Source: Maribacter polysiphoniae (GTDB taxonomy: Bacteria > Bacteroidota > Bacteroidia > Flavobacteriales > Flavobacteriaceae). From it: DNA of 64,000 bases. The DNA lies in assembly GCF_003148665.1 (NCBI RefSeq), contig NZ_QGGQ01000002.1, forward strand, positions 186,001-250,000, read 5' to 3'. A program made the translations under genes and the position numbers. The notes under the pieces were generated by a model that was not told where the DNA came from, did no database searches, and saw only the letters and a program-made list of their open reading frames with translations. Of this stretch, positions 54,440-64,000 are shown piece by piece; the first letter of the stretch is position 1, and each line of letters begins with the position of its first letter.

Positions 54440-55867
54440 ATGCCACAACAAAACCATAAACAAGCACTACAGAATCCGATTTTCAATATACTTTCAGAAG
54501 CCGCAGATGAGCTTAATATGGAGAGTTATGTGATTGGTGGGTTTGTGCGCGACTATTTGCTAGAACGAGGCAATCCTAAGGATATTGATGTGGTAGCTGT
54601 CGGTAGCGGTATTGAATTGGCCAAAAAAGTAGCTCATAAACTGTCCGGAAATCCCAAAATATCAGTTTTCAAGAACTTCGGAACAGCCATGATAAAGCAT
54701 GGCGATTTGGAATTGGAATTTGTAGGGGCACGAAAAGAAAGCTATGACCGGAATAGCCGAAAGCCCTTTGTTGAGGATGGCACTTTGCAAGAAGACCAAG
54801 AACGACGGGATTTCACCATCAACGCCTTGGCCATATCGTTGAATAAATCAAATTTCGGGGAATTATTGGACCCCTTCAATGGCGTAATTGACCTGGAAGA
54901 CAAAATTATCAGAACCCCTTTAGAGCCTGGCATCACATATTCCGATGACCCATTGCGTATGATGCGGGCCATACGTTTTGCCACCCAATTGGATTTCGTG
55001 ATCGAGTTGAAATCCTTACAGGCCATAACGGAAAACAAAGAACGTATCCAAATCGTTTCCAAAGAACGGATTGTTGATGAACTGAATAAAATACTGGCTT
55101 GCCCTAAACCTTCCATCGGTCTGTCCTTACTCCATAAGACCGGACTTCTCGATTACATACTTCCCGAGCTTACTGCCTTGGAGGGCATCGAAGAGATTGA
55201 AGGCCAACGCCATAAAGACAATTTTTGGCATACCCTTGAAGTTGTCGACAACATAGCCAAGACCACAGAAAACCTTTGGTTGCGCTGGGCCGCCTTACTA
55301 CATGACATTGGCAAGGCCCCTACCAAAAAATTCCATAAAAAAATTGGCTGGACATTCCACGCACATGAATTCATAGGGTCCAAAATGGTCTATAAACTCT
55401 TTAAAAGATTGCGCATGCCATTGAACGACAAGATGAAGTTCGTTCAAAAAATGGTATTGATGAGCTCCAGGCCCATTGTATTGGCCGAAGAATTCGTAAC
55501 CGATTCCGCTGTTAGGAGATTGGTGTTCGATGCTGGTGATTTTGTAGATGACCTAATGACCTTATGCGAGGCGGATATCACCACCAAAAACCCAAAAAAG
55601 CAAAAGAAATACAAAAATAATTTTAAAATGGTTCGGGCTAAGATCATCGAGGTCGAGGAACGGGACCATGTGAGAAATTTTCAACCCCCCATCTCCGGGG
55701 AGGAAATCATGAATTTCTTTGACCTTAAGCCCTCCAAGGAAATCGGGATTATAAAAGCTGCCATCAAAGAAGCCATTCTGGAGGGTGAAATCCCCAATGA
55801 ATATGAGGCTGCCAAAGAATTCATGGTCCAAAAAGGAATAAAATTGGGTTTAACCCCTAAACCGTAA
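54440..55867 (+). CDS. cca: CCA-adding/poly(A) polymerase family nucleotidyltransferase with HD domain
   Basis: 475 residues. N-terminal class II nucleotidyltransferase ([24 protein letters not shown] with the catalytic Asp pair), the [10 protein letters not shown] block, [16 protein letters not shown] ([10 protein letters not shown]) and a C-terminal HD domain ([17 protein letters not shown], with HDIGK). It adds or repairs the tRNA CCA end. It starts 65 bases after tsaC. Bacteroidota have separate poly(A) and CCA enzymes of this type, so the exact specificity is uncertain. Confidence 0.9.
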   Translation: MPQQNHKQALQNPIFNILSEAADELNMESYVIGGFVRDYLLERGNPKDIDVVAVGSGIELAKKVAHKLSGNPKISVFKNFGTAMIKHGDLELEFVGARKESYDRNSRKPFVEDGTLQEDQERRDFTINALAISLNKSNFGELLDPFNGVIDLEDKIIRTPLEPGITYSDDPLRMMRAIRFATQLDFVIELKSLQAITENKERIQIVSKERIVDELNKILACPKPSIGLSLLHKTGLLDYILPELTALEGIEEIEGQRHKDNFWHTLEVVDNIAKTTENLWLRWAALLHDIGKAPTKKFHKKIGWTFHAHEFIGSKMVYKLFKRLRMPLNDKMKFVQKMVLMSSRPIVLAEEFVTDSAVRRLVFDAGDFVDDLMTLCEADITTKNPKKQKKYKNNFKMVRAKIIEVEERDHVRNFQPPISGEEIMNFFDLKPSKEIGIIKAAIKEAILEGEIPNEYEAAKEFMVQKGIKLGLTPKP

Positions 55868-56077
55868 TACATCTGTTTTTCCGTATAGGGATACTGGCGA
55901 TACAGAACTGGCCAAAAAAAAATTAATAATCGTGGTCGTTGCCCGAATGAATAGATCGGCCCAGTTCATTGTCGTAAAAAGACTTTGTGGTATTTGGCTA
56001 TGAAAAGGGATATAAATCCCCTTGCTATTTTTATGGGTTAATTCTTCGATAAACATATGAATATTCGAAAAGAACAC

Positions 56078-56085
56078 TAATTTTG
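56078..56085 (+). promoter_or_regulatory. Candidate -7 box of the heme A synthase gene
   Basis: TAATTTTG fits TA-N2-TTTG exactly, 21 bases before the ATG at 56107. No TTG or TTTG at the -33 position. Confidence 0.45.
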
Positions 56086-56106
56086 CATTTGTTAACTATA
56101 CCATAC

Positions 56107-57141
56107 ATGTTCAAAAAATACCATTCAATAGCCAAAATTACATTGGTCTTGGTTTATTTGGTCATTATTGCAGGAGCTGTTGTTCGAATGACCGGAAGTG
56201 GAATGGGATGTCCGGATTGGCCTAAATGTTTTGGCCACCTGATACCACCAACAGAAGAGTCCCAATTACAATGGAAACCTGGACAAAGCTATCATAAAGG
56301 CCAGGTCATTATCCTCAATGAATCGTTGCAAGTGGCAAAGGAAGATTTTACCAGTGGTAACGAACTGAAGTTGAACCATTGGGAACCCTATACAAAACAT
56401 GACTATGCAGAATTCAATCCATGGCATACTTGGATTGAATTTGTGAATCGCCTTTTTGGTGCCTTGGCAGGTTTAGGCACATTGGTTTTAGCCTTCGTAT
56501 CTTTTGGGTATTGGAAAAAAAAGAAAAGCATCACCCTATTGTCCTGGATAGTGGTTTTCGGTATGGGTTTTCAAGCCTGGCTGGGTGCAACCGTAGTTTA
56601 TTCGGTTCTTGAACCCGTTAAGATTACCCTGCATATGGTTATGGCCCTATTGATAGTCGCCATATTGCTCTACCTTATTTTTCGCTCCAATGAGCATAAA
56701 AGAACATACATCTATGATTCAAAAACGATGGTGATCTTGTCCACGGTTTTTGGATTGACCCTGATTCAGATAATTCTCGGAACCCAGGTTAGACAGTTTG
56801 TTGACGAACAGATCGACCTGGTTGGGGAAACGGCAAAAAACCTATGGCTAAACAAACCTATCCTCGCTTTTTACATTCATCGAACATTTTCAATTATTGT
56901 GGTTCTGGTCAATCTTTATTTGGCATACAGGATTTACAATTTGAATCTTGGTCTCACAAAAATCAATTGGATATTGAGCATTCTCCTTGTTGAAGTCATT
57001 TCAGGCATGGCCATGTTCTATTGGAATTTCCCTTTTATGAGCCAGACTTTACATTTGGTATTGGCCTCATTACTCTTTGGTGTTCAATTCTATTTGCTAT
57101 TGGAATCCTATAATGCGGATAGAAGTCAGAAATCTTCGTAA
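56107..57141 (+). CDS. ctaA: Heme A synthase (COX15/CtaA)
   Basis: 344 residues from the ATG at 56107 (a TTG at 56083 would add eight and overlap the -7 box). About eight hydrophobic helices; VRMTGSGMGCPDWPKCFG near the start and LHMVMALLIVAILL, YIHRTFSIIVVLVNL and LHLVLASLLFGVQF with heme-ligand His residues. It oxidises heme O to heme A for aa3-type cytochrome oxidase. The Cys pair near the N-terminus (CPDWPKC) is typical. Confidence 0.93.
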   Translation: MFKKYHSIAKITLVLVYLVIIAGAVVRMTGSGMGCPDWPKCFGHLIPPTEESQLQWKPGQSYHKGQVIILNESLQVAKEDFTSGNELKLNHWEPYTKHDYAEFNPWHTWIEFVNRLFGALAGLGTLVLAFVSFGYWKKKKSITLLSWIVVFGMGFQAWLGATVVYSVLEPVKITLHMVMALLIVAILLYLIFRSNEHKRTYIYDSKTMVILSTVFGLTLIQIILGTQVRQFVDEQIDLVGETAKNLWLNKPILAFYIHRTFSIIVVLVNLYLAYRIYNLNLGLTKINWILSILLVEVISGMAMFYWNFPFMSQTLHLVLASLLFGVQFYLLLESYNADRSQKSS

Positions 57142-57168
57142 CTTTGCACTCTCTCAAAAATAGAGTCA

Positions 57169-57666
57169 ATGATATATAAAATCCGGATCATCTTGGATGC
57201 CCATGAGGATATCTTCCGGGATGTTGAAATCGAGGCGCATAATTCAATGGAGGAATTCCATAATACCATTGCACAGTCCTTTGGATTTTTGGGTAATGAA
57301 ATGGCCTCATTTTACACCTGTGATGAAAACTGGAAACAAGATGAGGAAATCGCATTGTTCGATATGAATGAAAACGGTTCCGATCTTCGATTAATGAACG
57401 AAACGTATCTCGAGGACATTCTTACCGAGAAAACCCCTAAACTTATTTATGTTTATGATTTCTTGAATATGTGGACGTTCTTTGTTGAATTGGCCGATAT
57501 TGTTGAGGAAGAACCCGGTCGTTCCTATCCCAATGTCCTTTTTAGTTTTGGGGAATTGCCCGAATCACCACCAGAACGAAAATTCGAAGCGGAAAATACG
57601 TCAATCGATTTTGACGACACCTTTGACAATTATGATGACCTGGATTTTGATGAAAATTGGAATTGA
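57169..57666 (+). CDS. Plasmid pRiA4b ORF-3-like protein
   Basis: A 165-residue acidic protein with MIYKIRIILDAHEDIFRDVEIEA at the N-terminus and FYTCDENWKQ in the middle, as in the pRiA4b ORF-3/IS1096 TnpR-like family. It has a very acidic C-terminus (FDDTFDNYDDLDFDEN). No transposase or inverted repeat is nearby, so the label reflects family name only. It follows ctaA by 27 bases. Function unknown. Confidence 0.82.
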   Translation: MIYKIRIILDAHEDIFRDVEIEAHNSMEEFHNTIAQSFGFLGNEMASFYTCDENWKQDEEIALFDMNENGSDLRLMNETYLEDILTEKTPKLIYVYDFLNMWTFFVELADIVEEEPGRSYPNVLFSFGELPESPPERKFEAENTSIDFDDTFDNYDDLDFDENWN

Positions 57667-57748
57667 GACCTTAAGATTGCTTTTCTGAAACTGACTTCAG
57701 AAAAATCCATTGAACAAATAACACGTAACACGAAACCCATAATTAGAA

Positions 57749-58807
57749 ATGATAAACCTATACCCTACCCAAATTGAAAGTATTTCTTTGCACCGCGTTG
57801 GCAACAAGAACAAAAACGAAGGTATATTTTTATCGGAACAACCCTTTATCCTTAATGATGAGACCACAGGGTTGTTGAAAGAGTATTTTTTCAAACCCTT
57901 TAGGGAGAAAGAGGAAAATTATTTTAAACTGACCAATGAGGTTGATGTTGAGTTTAATGAAATACATAAGATCGTAACAGAAATATTCAATGACCCTGCA
58001 TGCGCCCATGATCAATCAAAAAGAATAGCAACACATCTTTTTGACCAATCCAACCATCCGCATATCAAAAGTGGGGAAGTCTATGTAGCCCATCTGACCG
58101 ATGTTGTTCTCGACAATAAAAAAGTGGATGCCATTGGTATCTTCAAAAGTGAATTAAAGCATGATTTTCTTCAATTCGAGGAAAATGGCAGCAACTTGGA
58201 TATTGTCATCCAACAAGGTATCAATATCAATAAATTGGATAAAGGCTGCCTGATTTTCAATGTGAACAAGGAAGAGGGATACAAAGTACTTTCCGTTGAC
58301 AGTAATCGGTATGATGCCAAATATTGGCTTGAGAATTTTTTGGATGTTGATGCCTTGGCCGATGAAAACTTCTACACCAAAAACTACTTGAAATTCTGCC
58401 AGAATTTTGCCAAGGATGTTGTCTTGCCTGCTGAGGACAAACAACAGGAAGTGTTGTTTATGAACAAGGCCGTAAACCATTTCGCGAAAAACGACTCCTT
58501 TGAGGAAACGAACTTCTTGAACGAGGTTTTGGAAAATCCGGAACTTATTCCCGAGTTTAAACACTATAAGGTAGAAAAGGGACCGAAATACAGTATTGAG
58601 GATGTCTCTACCTTTGACATCGCCAACAAAGCCGTGTCCGACGCCAGAAAGAAGATAAAAAACGTCATCAACCTGGATACCAACATCCAGATAAAAATGG
58701 ATTTCATCAATCCGGAATCTGCAGAAAAATTCGTTGAAAAAGGATGGGACGAAGAGCGTCAGATGTACTACTACCTAGTATACTTCAACAAGGAAGAGAA
58801 AAGCTAG
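57749..58807 (+). CDS. NdpA-like nucleoid-associated protein
   Basis: A 352-residue protein matching the 37-kDa nucleoid-associated family: ESISLHRVGNKNKNEGIFLSE at the start, a helical core with VEFNEIHKIVTEIF, and the TKNYLKFCQNF and GPKYSIEDVSTFDIANKAV blocks. Members bind DNA and sit on the nucleoid in other bacteria. It is well spaced from the upstream gene (82 bases) and converges on 58921. Confidence 0.85.
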   Translation: MINLYPTQIESISLHRVGNKNKNEGIFLSEQPFILNDETTGLLKEYFFKPFREKEENYFKLTNEVDVEFNEIHKIVTEIFNDPACAHDQSKRIATHLFDQSNHPHIKSGEVYVAHLTDVVLDNKKVDAIGIFKSELKHDFLQFEENGSNLDIVIQQGININKLDKGCLIFNVNKEEGYKVLSVDSNRYDAKYWLENFLDVDALADENFYTKNYLKFCQNFAKDVVLPAEDKQQEVLFMNKAVNHFAKNDSFEETNFLNEVLENPELIPEFKHYKVEKGPKYSIEDVSTFDIANKAVSDARKKIKNVINLDTNIQIKMDFINPESAEKFVEKGWDEERQMYYYLVYFNKEEKS

Positions 58808-58867
58808 ACCTTATTCCAATTTAAAATCCCAAATACCACCAAGAGAACACTTTGTGTTTTGATTTTA

Positions 58868-58902
58868 TGATTTGGCACTTGTGATTTGGCACTTGTGATT
58901 TG
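58868..58902. repeat. 14-base tandem repeat, two and a half copies
   Basis: TGATTTGGCACTTG at 58868-58881 and 58882-58895, with a partial third copy (TGATTTG) at 58896-58902. It sits between two convergent genes. Possibly a replication-slippage product or a mildly structured spacer. Confidence 0.7.
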
Positions 58903-58920
58903 CTATTTCAAGAAGCCCGA

Positions 58921-60003
58921 CTATATTTTGATTTTGTGCTCAAGAATCTGTTTCATACTGACCCCTTGATAGTTACGTTTCACAAAATCCAAGGCAAGAT
59001 TCAGGATTTCCCCCATGGTCTTGCATTTTTTAAATTGGATATCCTTGGTTAAATCGTAAATCTGCCCTTTAAGCTTTTCTACATTTTCAGGTAAGGATAT
59101 GTGGTCTTTTTTACAGACTTTGTCCAACAATTTAATCCGGTTTCCCGAACTTAGGATTCGCTTGGCGACAATGGATCTTTCCTCCAACTTGTACTGGTCT
59201 ATGGAATCTTTCAATAATTTACTACGGACCAGCTCTACCATTTTATAATTTTCCTTGAAAAACTGGGGACGATAAACATTCAATTTACCCTCGAAGGATT
59301 GTTGATCAAAATCTATGGCCCTGATCCTATACACGACATGATCAAAATCGTGGGTCGCTACGATCACATAATTGTATGAACGCATATCGCCCAACAATCG
59401 AATCATACAACGCTCATTGAATTTCACAAACTCCTTGGCCAATTGGGCTTTTTCGAATTCGGTACAATTGGGCAACATCTCCTTGATGAACACATCCCCA
59501 GGAATTCCTGCAATATGTTCTTCGATCAAAGTATCCTTATACACCATAAAATTGAGGTTATAAGGGGAAAGCATATGTTCCAACTCCAAACCATAGATTC
59601 TTGATGCATCAGCTTTCTTTACATAGAAATAGGTGAAATTATCGTTAAGGACATTCCTAACCTTAATACGAAAAGGTTTGGAATTTCCGAAAGTACAGTA
59701 GTCAACCGAGTCAACATTCAAATATTGGTCAATATGTCCGCTACCATCGGAAAGTAAAAGTGAGTACACCCGCTTTAAACTTGTATCTATTTCTTGACGG
59801 TCATATTCATTGTAATAGACCCTTACCCAAAGGGTATCCTCGTCATTGGAATCATAAACCACTACGGAACCAATAAAACGTAACAAATCATCATAACAAA
59901 TAGGTATTTCAATTTTTCTACTATACCTTTCAAGATAAGCTTCCAACGCTTTACTGACTGGATAGGTCGGCTTCTTCTTCGACATCATTTTTTCGTCAAT
60001 CAT
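58921..60003 (-). CDS. Uncharacterised protein with kinase-like catalytic loop
   Basis: 360 residues from the ATG at 60003 (a TTG at 60009 precedes). It has no signal or membrane segment. In the middle LLGDMRSYN gives a D-x4-N pattern (Asp206, Asn211), and about 20 residues later comes AIDFDQ (Asp231-Phe-Asp233). Spaced like this they resemble the catalytic loop and metal loop of aminoglycoside-phosphotransferase and protein-kinase folds; a Lys near 129-130 (YFYVKKAD) followed by a Glu-rich helix could play the ATP-binding role. The C-terminal half is helical and basic. I know of no name for this family. Divergent from the 60190 gene. Confidence 0.7.
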   Translation of the reverse strand: MIDEKMMSKKKPTYPVSKALEAYLERYSRKIEIPICYDDLLRFIGSVVVYDSNDEDTLWVRVYYNEYDRQEIDTSLKRVYSLLLSDGSGHIDQYLNVDSVDYCTFGNSKPFRIKVRNVLNDNFTYFYVKKADASRIYGLELEHMLSPYNLNFMVYKDTLIEEHIAGIPGDVFIKEMLPNCTEFEKAQLAKEFVKFNERCMIRLLGDMRSYNYVIVATHDFDHVVYRIRAIDFDQQSFEGKLNVYRPQFFKENYKMVELVRSKLLKDSIDQYKLEERSIVAKRILSSGNRIKLLDKVCKKDHISLPENVEKLKGQIYDLTKDIQFKKCKTMGEILNLALDFVKRNYQGVSMKQILEHKIKI

Positions 60004-60189
60004 CTCCAATGTTTTGTCTAAAGATACAAAAAACGGATTCCGCTCTTTATCAAAAAAACAGGTATCTACACCAAAGTCATTACTACGTATTCCTTAACGT
60101 TTACCTATATATTTTTCCCGTTGGCAACAAAAATCTGTAAAGACCAATAAAAGGTGGTTTTTTCGTAGGAAAGTATAATTAATTCACAC

Positions 60190-63100
60190 GTGGACATATC
60201 CTTTCAAACCAACCAACAAAACAGTAGGAGTCTTCTTCTGTTATTATTTGTATTATTTACCTCATTAAATACGTTTGCCCAGTTAAGTGACCTGCATTAC
60301 TTACCGCCTTTGAAGCAGGGTGCGAATAATCAAGGTATACAAAATCAGGCCATATATTTGTCAACTCCGGAAACAACCACTTTTACGGTAAATGTATATC
60401 GGGGAACAAATACCTCACCTGTAAACTCTTTCAATATTGACAATCTCAATCCAGCAGTCTGGACATTGGGCAACGGAGACAATAACATTACCCTGGTAAA
60501 CAATAGCAATACAGGGGTTGTACTTGATAATAGTGGATTACGTTTTGAATCCCCTAGTGGTAAGGAATTCTACGTAAACTATAGAGGAAAATCCAGTTCA
60601 CAGGCCGCTTCCTTAACCGCCAAGGGTCGACAAGCCATGGGTACCAAATTTAAATGGGGTGGTGTTCCTAACCTAGGTAGTCATGTTTCGAAATCCAACA
60701 CCTTGGGTATCATGGCTACTGAGGACAATACAACGGTAACATTATCGGGTTATGATTCCAATTGCGAATTTAGGGTAGGCAACGACAGGGCTGGTATTAC
60801 TGCCGATTCATATACCATAACATTGGACGCCAACGAATCTTTTGTTTTTGAAACCTACATAGGCACATCGCCCACCCCAGCCCATGAGGATGGTTGGATC
60901 GGCGCCTCGATCGATTCGAATAAGGATATCGTTATAAGTAACGGTATGATCAACTTTGGTAGTCAATCTGGCCAAAGCCATAGGGATGCCGGTATAGACC
61001 AACCTGTACCTGAAAACAAATTAGGTAAGGAATATGTTTTTGTAAGGGGTAATGGCAATACGAATGGACTTACGGAATTTCCTCTGGTCATTGCCATCGC
61101 AGATAACACTCAAATATTCGTAAATGGCGGTACAACGCCAATAGCCACCATAGATGATGGTGAGTACTATAAAATACCTAGCTCCTATTATTCCTCCAAC
61201 ACGGTGGGTGCAAACATGTTTGTACAAACATCAAAAGATGTATATGCCTATCAATCCATGGCGGGATCAAGTGCCCTGTACACACAGGGACTGAATTTTG
61301 TGGCTCCCGTAAACTGTTTATTACCCGATGTAATGGATAACATTCCGGATATCCGAAACATTGCAGGATCCACAGTTACCGGAGGTTTAACGATCACCGC
61401 ATCGGTAAATACACCAGATGAAAACATCAAGGTATATCAAGATGGGATAGAAATCACCAAACCCGCATCCGATGCAGTGGCAGGTTCCAATGATTGGAAA
61501 ACATTCTTTATACCCAATCTAGATGGTGATATTAGCGTAACATCAACTGGCCCAATGGCTATTGGTTTTTTCGGTTATAACGGTGCCCAAGGTGTCGCTG
61601 GCTATTTTTCCGGTTTTGATACCGTCCCAGAGGTAGTCCTTAAAATTAATGGGGGAACCGTAGGGGATTGTTTTTCTGGATCTACCATTTTTGAAGCCTC
61701 AGATGATAATTTTGATGCTTACCAATGGTTTTTTGATGGCCAACTCATTGAAGGTGCCAATACATTCGAATACGCTGCAACCGTAGCGGGAGACTACTAT
61801 GTTCGGGGAACCAAAGGACCCTGCACGTATGATTCACAAGGGATTACTGTTTTCTACTGCGAAGGTGACATAGTAGTTAACAAAACCGTAGACAAGCCTG
61901 AAATCACAGAAGGGGAAACGGCAACTTTTACCATTAGGGTAGAGAATAAAAACTTTAAACCCGTAACTAACTTTCAGCTCACAGATAATATTCCTGCTGG
62001 GTTAACACTTGTCAAAGGCTCCACTACAACCGGAACCTGGAATGGTAGTGTTTGGAACATAGGCACCCTTGAACCTGGTGAACCGGCGTTTTTGGAATTG
62101 GAAGTAGTAGGGGATGAAATTGATATCGAACCCCTAATCAATGTCACCAATACCGTTTCACATACACAGGACCAAGTAGATGAAAACATTACTGAGGATA
62201 TTCTTTCCGCCAGTATTATCGTACACAATGATTTTGATCATGATGGTGTGGTGGATATAGTCGATGTAGATGATGACAATGACGGTATTTATGACAGTGA
62301 TGAATGCGAAGGGGCATTTTGTTTTGAATCGATTATCAACGAAAGTTTTGAAGACCCAGACGTTTCAAATTTTTCGATTCTCAATGAAAGTAGTGTCCCC
62401 GGATGGTATACAACTGCAACCGATAAGAAAATTGAAATATGGGAATCAGGTTTCTTAGGGGTAAATTCATATGATGGTAACCAACATGTGGAACTGAATG
62501 CCAATAATTATGGTGCGCTTTACCAAAACTTATGTTTGACACCAGGTACTGAAATGAGTTGGTCAGTAAGACATAGAGGAAGGGCCGGCACCGATAAAAT
62601 GCAGTTGAGGATTGGAGGGGACCTTGCCAGTGCTACCGTACAAGAAACAATGACCACCGATAATACGGCTTGGGTATTATATTCCGGAACCTACACCGTA
62701 CCCGTAGGCCAAACGAATACAGTTTTTGTTTTTGAGGCTATATCCACGGCCAATAGTAGTATTTCTATCGGTAACTTTATCGATGATGTCAAAATCAACA
62801 TTCTTGTTCCCGAAAACTGTATAGATTCCGATGGGGACGGGTATCCAAACAACATTGACCTGGATAGTGATGATGATGGTTGTACCGATGCCGATGAATT
62901 CTATAAGGACAACAGTGCCGATGGTGATGATGGTGGGGAATACGGAACAGGTATACCTGCAGTTGATTCCAATTCGGGTGCCGTAATCGATGCGTCATAC
63001 ACCTTGGTTTTAGCTCCGGAGATCGATTTAGGGAATACTACCGAAGATTTGGGCACAAACGATATTAACGGACAAGAGATTGGCCTTGGTGATACTTTTG

Positions 63101-64000
63101 ATTATGTCCTCCGTTTCCAAAATACAGGAAATGATAATGTTACAGGGTTTACCATAAGGGACGTATTGCCATCCAATGTAAGTGTAGACAATGTTGATCT
63201 ATCAGGTGCGTCCAACACGGTAACTTATAACCATGACCCTGTCAGCAATATCATTACTTTCCAAATACCAGATAACCTGGTCGAGGTAAATGACCCAAAA
63301 TATACGATCCGGATCACGGTAACCTTATCCTCAAACTGTTCTGAATTCGTAAATGCATGCTCGGATACCATTGAAAATTTTGCCTACTCCACCTATCAAG
63401 GAGTTACAAACACCAACACATATAGCGATGAACCAGGGTCAACCTTAACCCCAACCTGTAGTTCAACCACATCGGTGGCAACAAACAGCCTCTTAAACGA
63501 TCTAGAGAATTGTAATATAGCCAGAACGGTACAATTATGTGGTGATGACGTTATTTTAAGTGCAGGAACAGGATTTGCTTCCTATAAATGGGCATTGGAC
63601 ACCAATGGAAACAGTAAAATAGATGCAACTGAGACGGTAATAGACGATGGAGATCCCGATGGTGACCCTAGTACATTATTGATTACCGAAATTGGCAATT
63701 ACATCGTTGAAAAAAGTGGTGCGACAGGATGTGCCGATTTAGTGGAACTTATTACCGTAGAACGTTTTGGAACCACACAGACCAACCCCATTTTATCGTA
63801 TTTCAATCGGGTAAATTCAGATGCAAACCCAGACAATGACCTACAAGGGCAAATTGTAAATTGTTCAATCGACGGTAGCGAAATACCGCAAATATTTTTA
63901 TGTGGCGAAAACGATGATGCCACATTACAATTAGGAATAACGGATGCGGATAGTATTGTTTGGCAACAATTGGATGAAACAAGCTGTACGGATATAGGGG
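60190..64000 (+). CDS. Large secreted multidomain protein, 3' end outside the window
   Basis: At least 1270 codons from a GTG at 60190, with the frame open to the window end. The N-terminus SRSLLLLLFVLFTSLNTFAQ is a signal peptide. Domains in order: an IgGFc-binding-like beta domain around 80-420 (FVRGNGNTNGLTEFPLVIA and others), an Ig-like segment, a DUF11-type repeat (VNKTVDKPEITEGETATFTI), Asp-rich type 3 thrombospondin-like stretches (DFDHDGVVDIVDVDDDND; DSDGDGYPNNIDLDSDDDG) and a second DUF11-type repeat. It is probably a type IX secretion substrate; the C-terminal sorting domain would lie beyond the window. The frame has an in-frame stop at 60166, so GTG is the first plausible start. 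Confidence 0.82.
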   Translation, partial: MDISFQTNQQNSRSLLLLLFVLFTSLNTFAQLSDLHYLPPLKQGANNQGIQNQAIYLSTPETTTFTVNVYRGTNTSPVNSFNIDNLNPAVWTLGNGDNNITLVNNSNTGVVLDNSGLRFESPSGKEFYVNYRGKSSSQAASLTAKGRQAMGTKFKWGGVPNLGSHVSKSNTLGIMATEDNTTVTLSGYDSNCEFRVGNDRAGITADSYTITLDANESFVFETYIGTSPTPAHEDGWIGASIDSNKDIVISNGMINFGSQSGQSHRDAGIDQPVPENKLGKEYVFVRGNGNTNGLTEFPLVIAIADNTQIFVNGGTTPIATIDDGEYYKIPSSYYSSNTVGANMFVQTSKDVYAYQSMAGSSALYTQGLNFVAPVNCLLPDVMDNIPDIRNIAGSTVTGGLTITASVNTPDENIKVYQDGIEITKPASDAVAGSNDWKTFFIPNLDGDISVTSTGPMAIGFFGYNGAQGVAGYFSGFDTVPEVVLKINGGTVGDCFSGSTIFEASDDNFDAYQWFFDGQLIEGANTFEYAATVAGDYYVRGTKGPCTYDSQGITVFYCEGDIVVNKTVDKPEITEGETATFTIRVENKNFKPVTNFQLTDNIPAGLTLVKGSTTTGTWNGSVWNIGTLEPGEPAFLELEVVGDEIDIEPLINVTNTVSHTQDQVDENITEDILSASIIVHNDFDHDGVVDIVDVDDDNDGIYDSDECEGAFCFESIINESFEDPDVSNFSILNESSVPGWYTTATDKKIEIWESGFLGVNSYDGNQHVELNANNYGALYQNLCLTPGTEMSWSVRHRGRAGTDKMQLRIGGDLASATVQETMTTDNTAWVLYSGTYTVPVGQTNTVFVFEAISTANSSISIGNFIDDVKINILVPENCIDSDGDGYPNNIDLDSDDDGCTDADEFYKDNSADGDDGGEYGTGIPAVDSNSGAVIDASYTLVLAPEIDLGNTTEDLGTNDINGQEIGLGDTFDYVLRFQNTGNDNVTGFTIRDVLPSNVSVDNVDLSGASNTVTYNHDPVSNIITFQIPDNLVEVNDPKYTIRITVTLSSNCSEFVNACSDTIENFAYSTYQGVTNTNTYSDEPGSTLTPTCSSTTSVATNSLLNDLENCNIARTVQLCGDDVILSAGTGFASYKWALDTNGNSKIDATETVIDDGDPDGDPSTLLITEIGNYIVEKSGATGCADLVELITVERFGTTQTNPILSYFNRVNSDANPDNDLQGQIVNCSIDGSEIPQIFLCGENDDATLQLGITDADSIVWQQLDETSCTDIG

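Noticed and set aside
57169-57666. Possible transposon because of the IS1096/pRiA4b family name
   Set aside because: No transposase, inverted repeat or target duplication is visible; the family is widely chromosomal.
60808-61227. Minus-strand frames of 64 and 68 codons
   Set aside because: They are antisense to the large secreted protein, whose frame is long and domain-rich.
1-64000. tRNA, rRNA or riboswitch genes
   Set aside because: Scanning by eye found no cloverleaf with a CCA-type acceptor or known riboswitch core; a covariance-model search (tRNAscan-SE, Infernal/Rfam) would settle this.

Overview
The window is chromosomal DNA from a Bacteroidota member, most likely a marine flavobacterium (Flavobacteriaceae). 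The evidence is a SusC/SusD pair, a long SecA (1120 aa), a partial surface protein of the type IX secretion kind, families typical of Flavobacteriia (DUF4105, DUF2795-like, DUF5606, DUF2911), promoter -7 boxes of the TA-N2-TTTG type, and almost no Shine-Dalgarno sequences. I see no tRNA, rRNA, CRISPR array, phage or insertion sequence. About 57 protein genes are supported. Two run off the ends: pssA on the left, and a large secreted protein on the right.

Layout. 1-9.2 kb: pssA (minus), then a DUF4105 membrane protein, an ABC-F ATPase, a decayed methyltransferase-like gene, a 51-codon membrane peptide, a PduO-type cobalamin adenosyltransferase, a DUF2795-like gene and secA. 9.5-17.9 kb: an orphan histidine kinase, an exported amidohydrolase, two paralogous tiny secreted proteins in a gene-poor stretch, a small conserved basic protein, a dienelactone hydrolase, an exported lipoprotein MsrA and a Gfo/Idh/MocA oxidoreductase. 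18-20.5 kb (minus): an ECF sigma factor, its presumed anti-sigma factor and a repeat-rich envelope protein, overlapping end to start. 20.6-26.6 kb: galM and DUF2911, then a lipid-linked sugar module (DPM-type GT2, flippase-like protein, and on the other strand a GT39 transferase and a PAP2 phosphatase), followed by a MATE exporter. 28-32 kb: mazG and a three-gene set (beta-propeller, SMP-30, glutamine amidotransferase).

32.2-38 kb (minus): susC, susD and a surface lipoprotein. 38.5-41.5 kb: an arsenic operon arsR-arsM-arsC-acr3, with candidate operators before arsR and arsM. 41.6-46.3 kb: a PepSY membrane protein, an SGNH hydrolase, a GH20 hexosaminidase and an S10 peptidase. 46.3-48.7 kb: ruvX-def-DUF5606 (minus) and dapD (plus). 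49-53.8 kb: a WaaE-like GT2, a CDP-glycerol glycerophosphotransferase-like enzyme, a LicC-like nucleotidyltransferase, and a fusion of glycerophosphotransferase with a second WaaE-like GT2. 53.8-58.8 kb: tsaC, cca, ctaA, a pRiA4b ORF-3-like gene and ndpA. 58.9-64 kb: an uncharacterised 360-residue protein with a kinase-like catalytic loop, and the start of a very large secreted protein.

The best candidate for an undescribed system is the 49-53.8 kb cluster. It looks able to make a CDP-activated polyol phosphate (or phosphocholine-like group) and attach it to a surface glycan in a Gram-negative envelope. The sugar-lipid module at 22-26 kb, the sigma/anti-sigma/envelope-protein operon and the two tiny secreted proteins are the next most interesting items.
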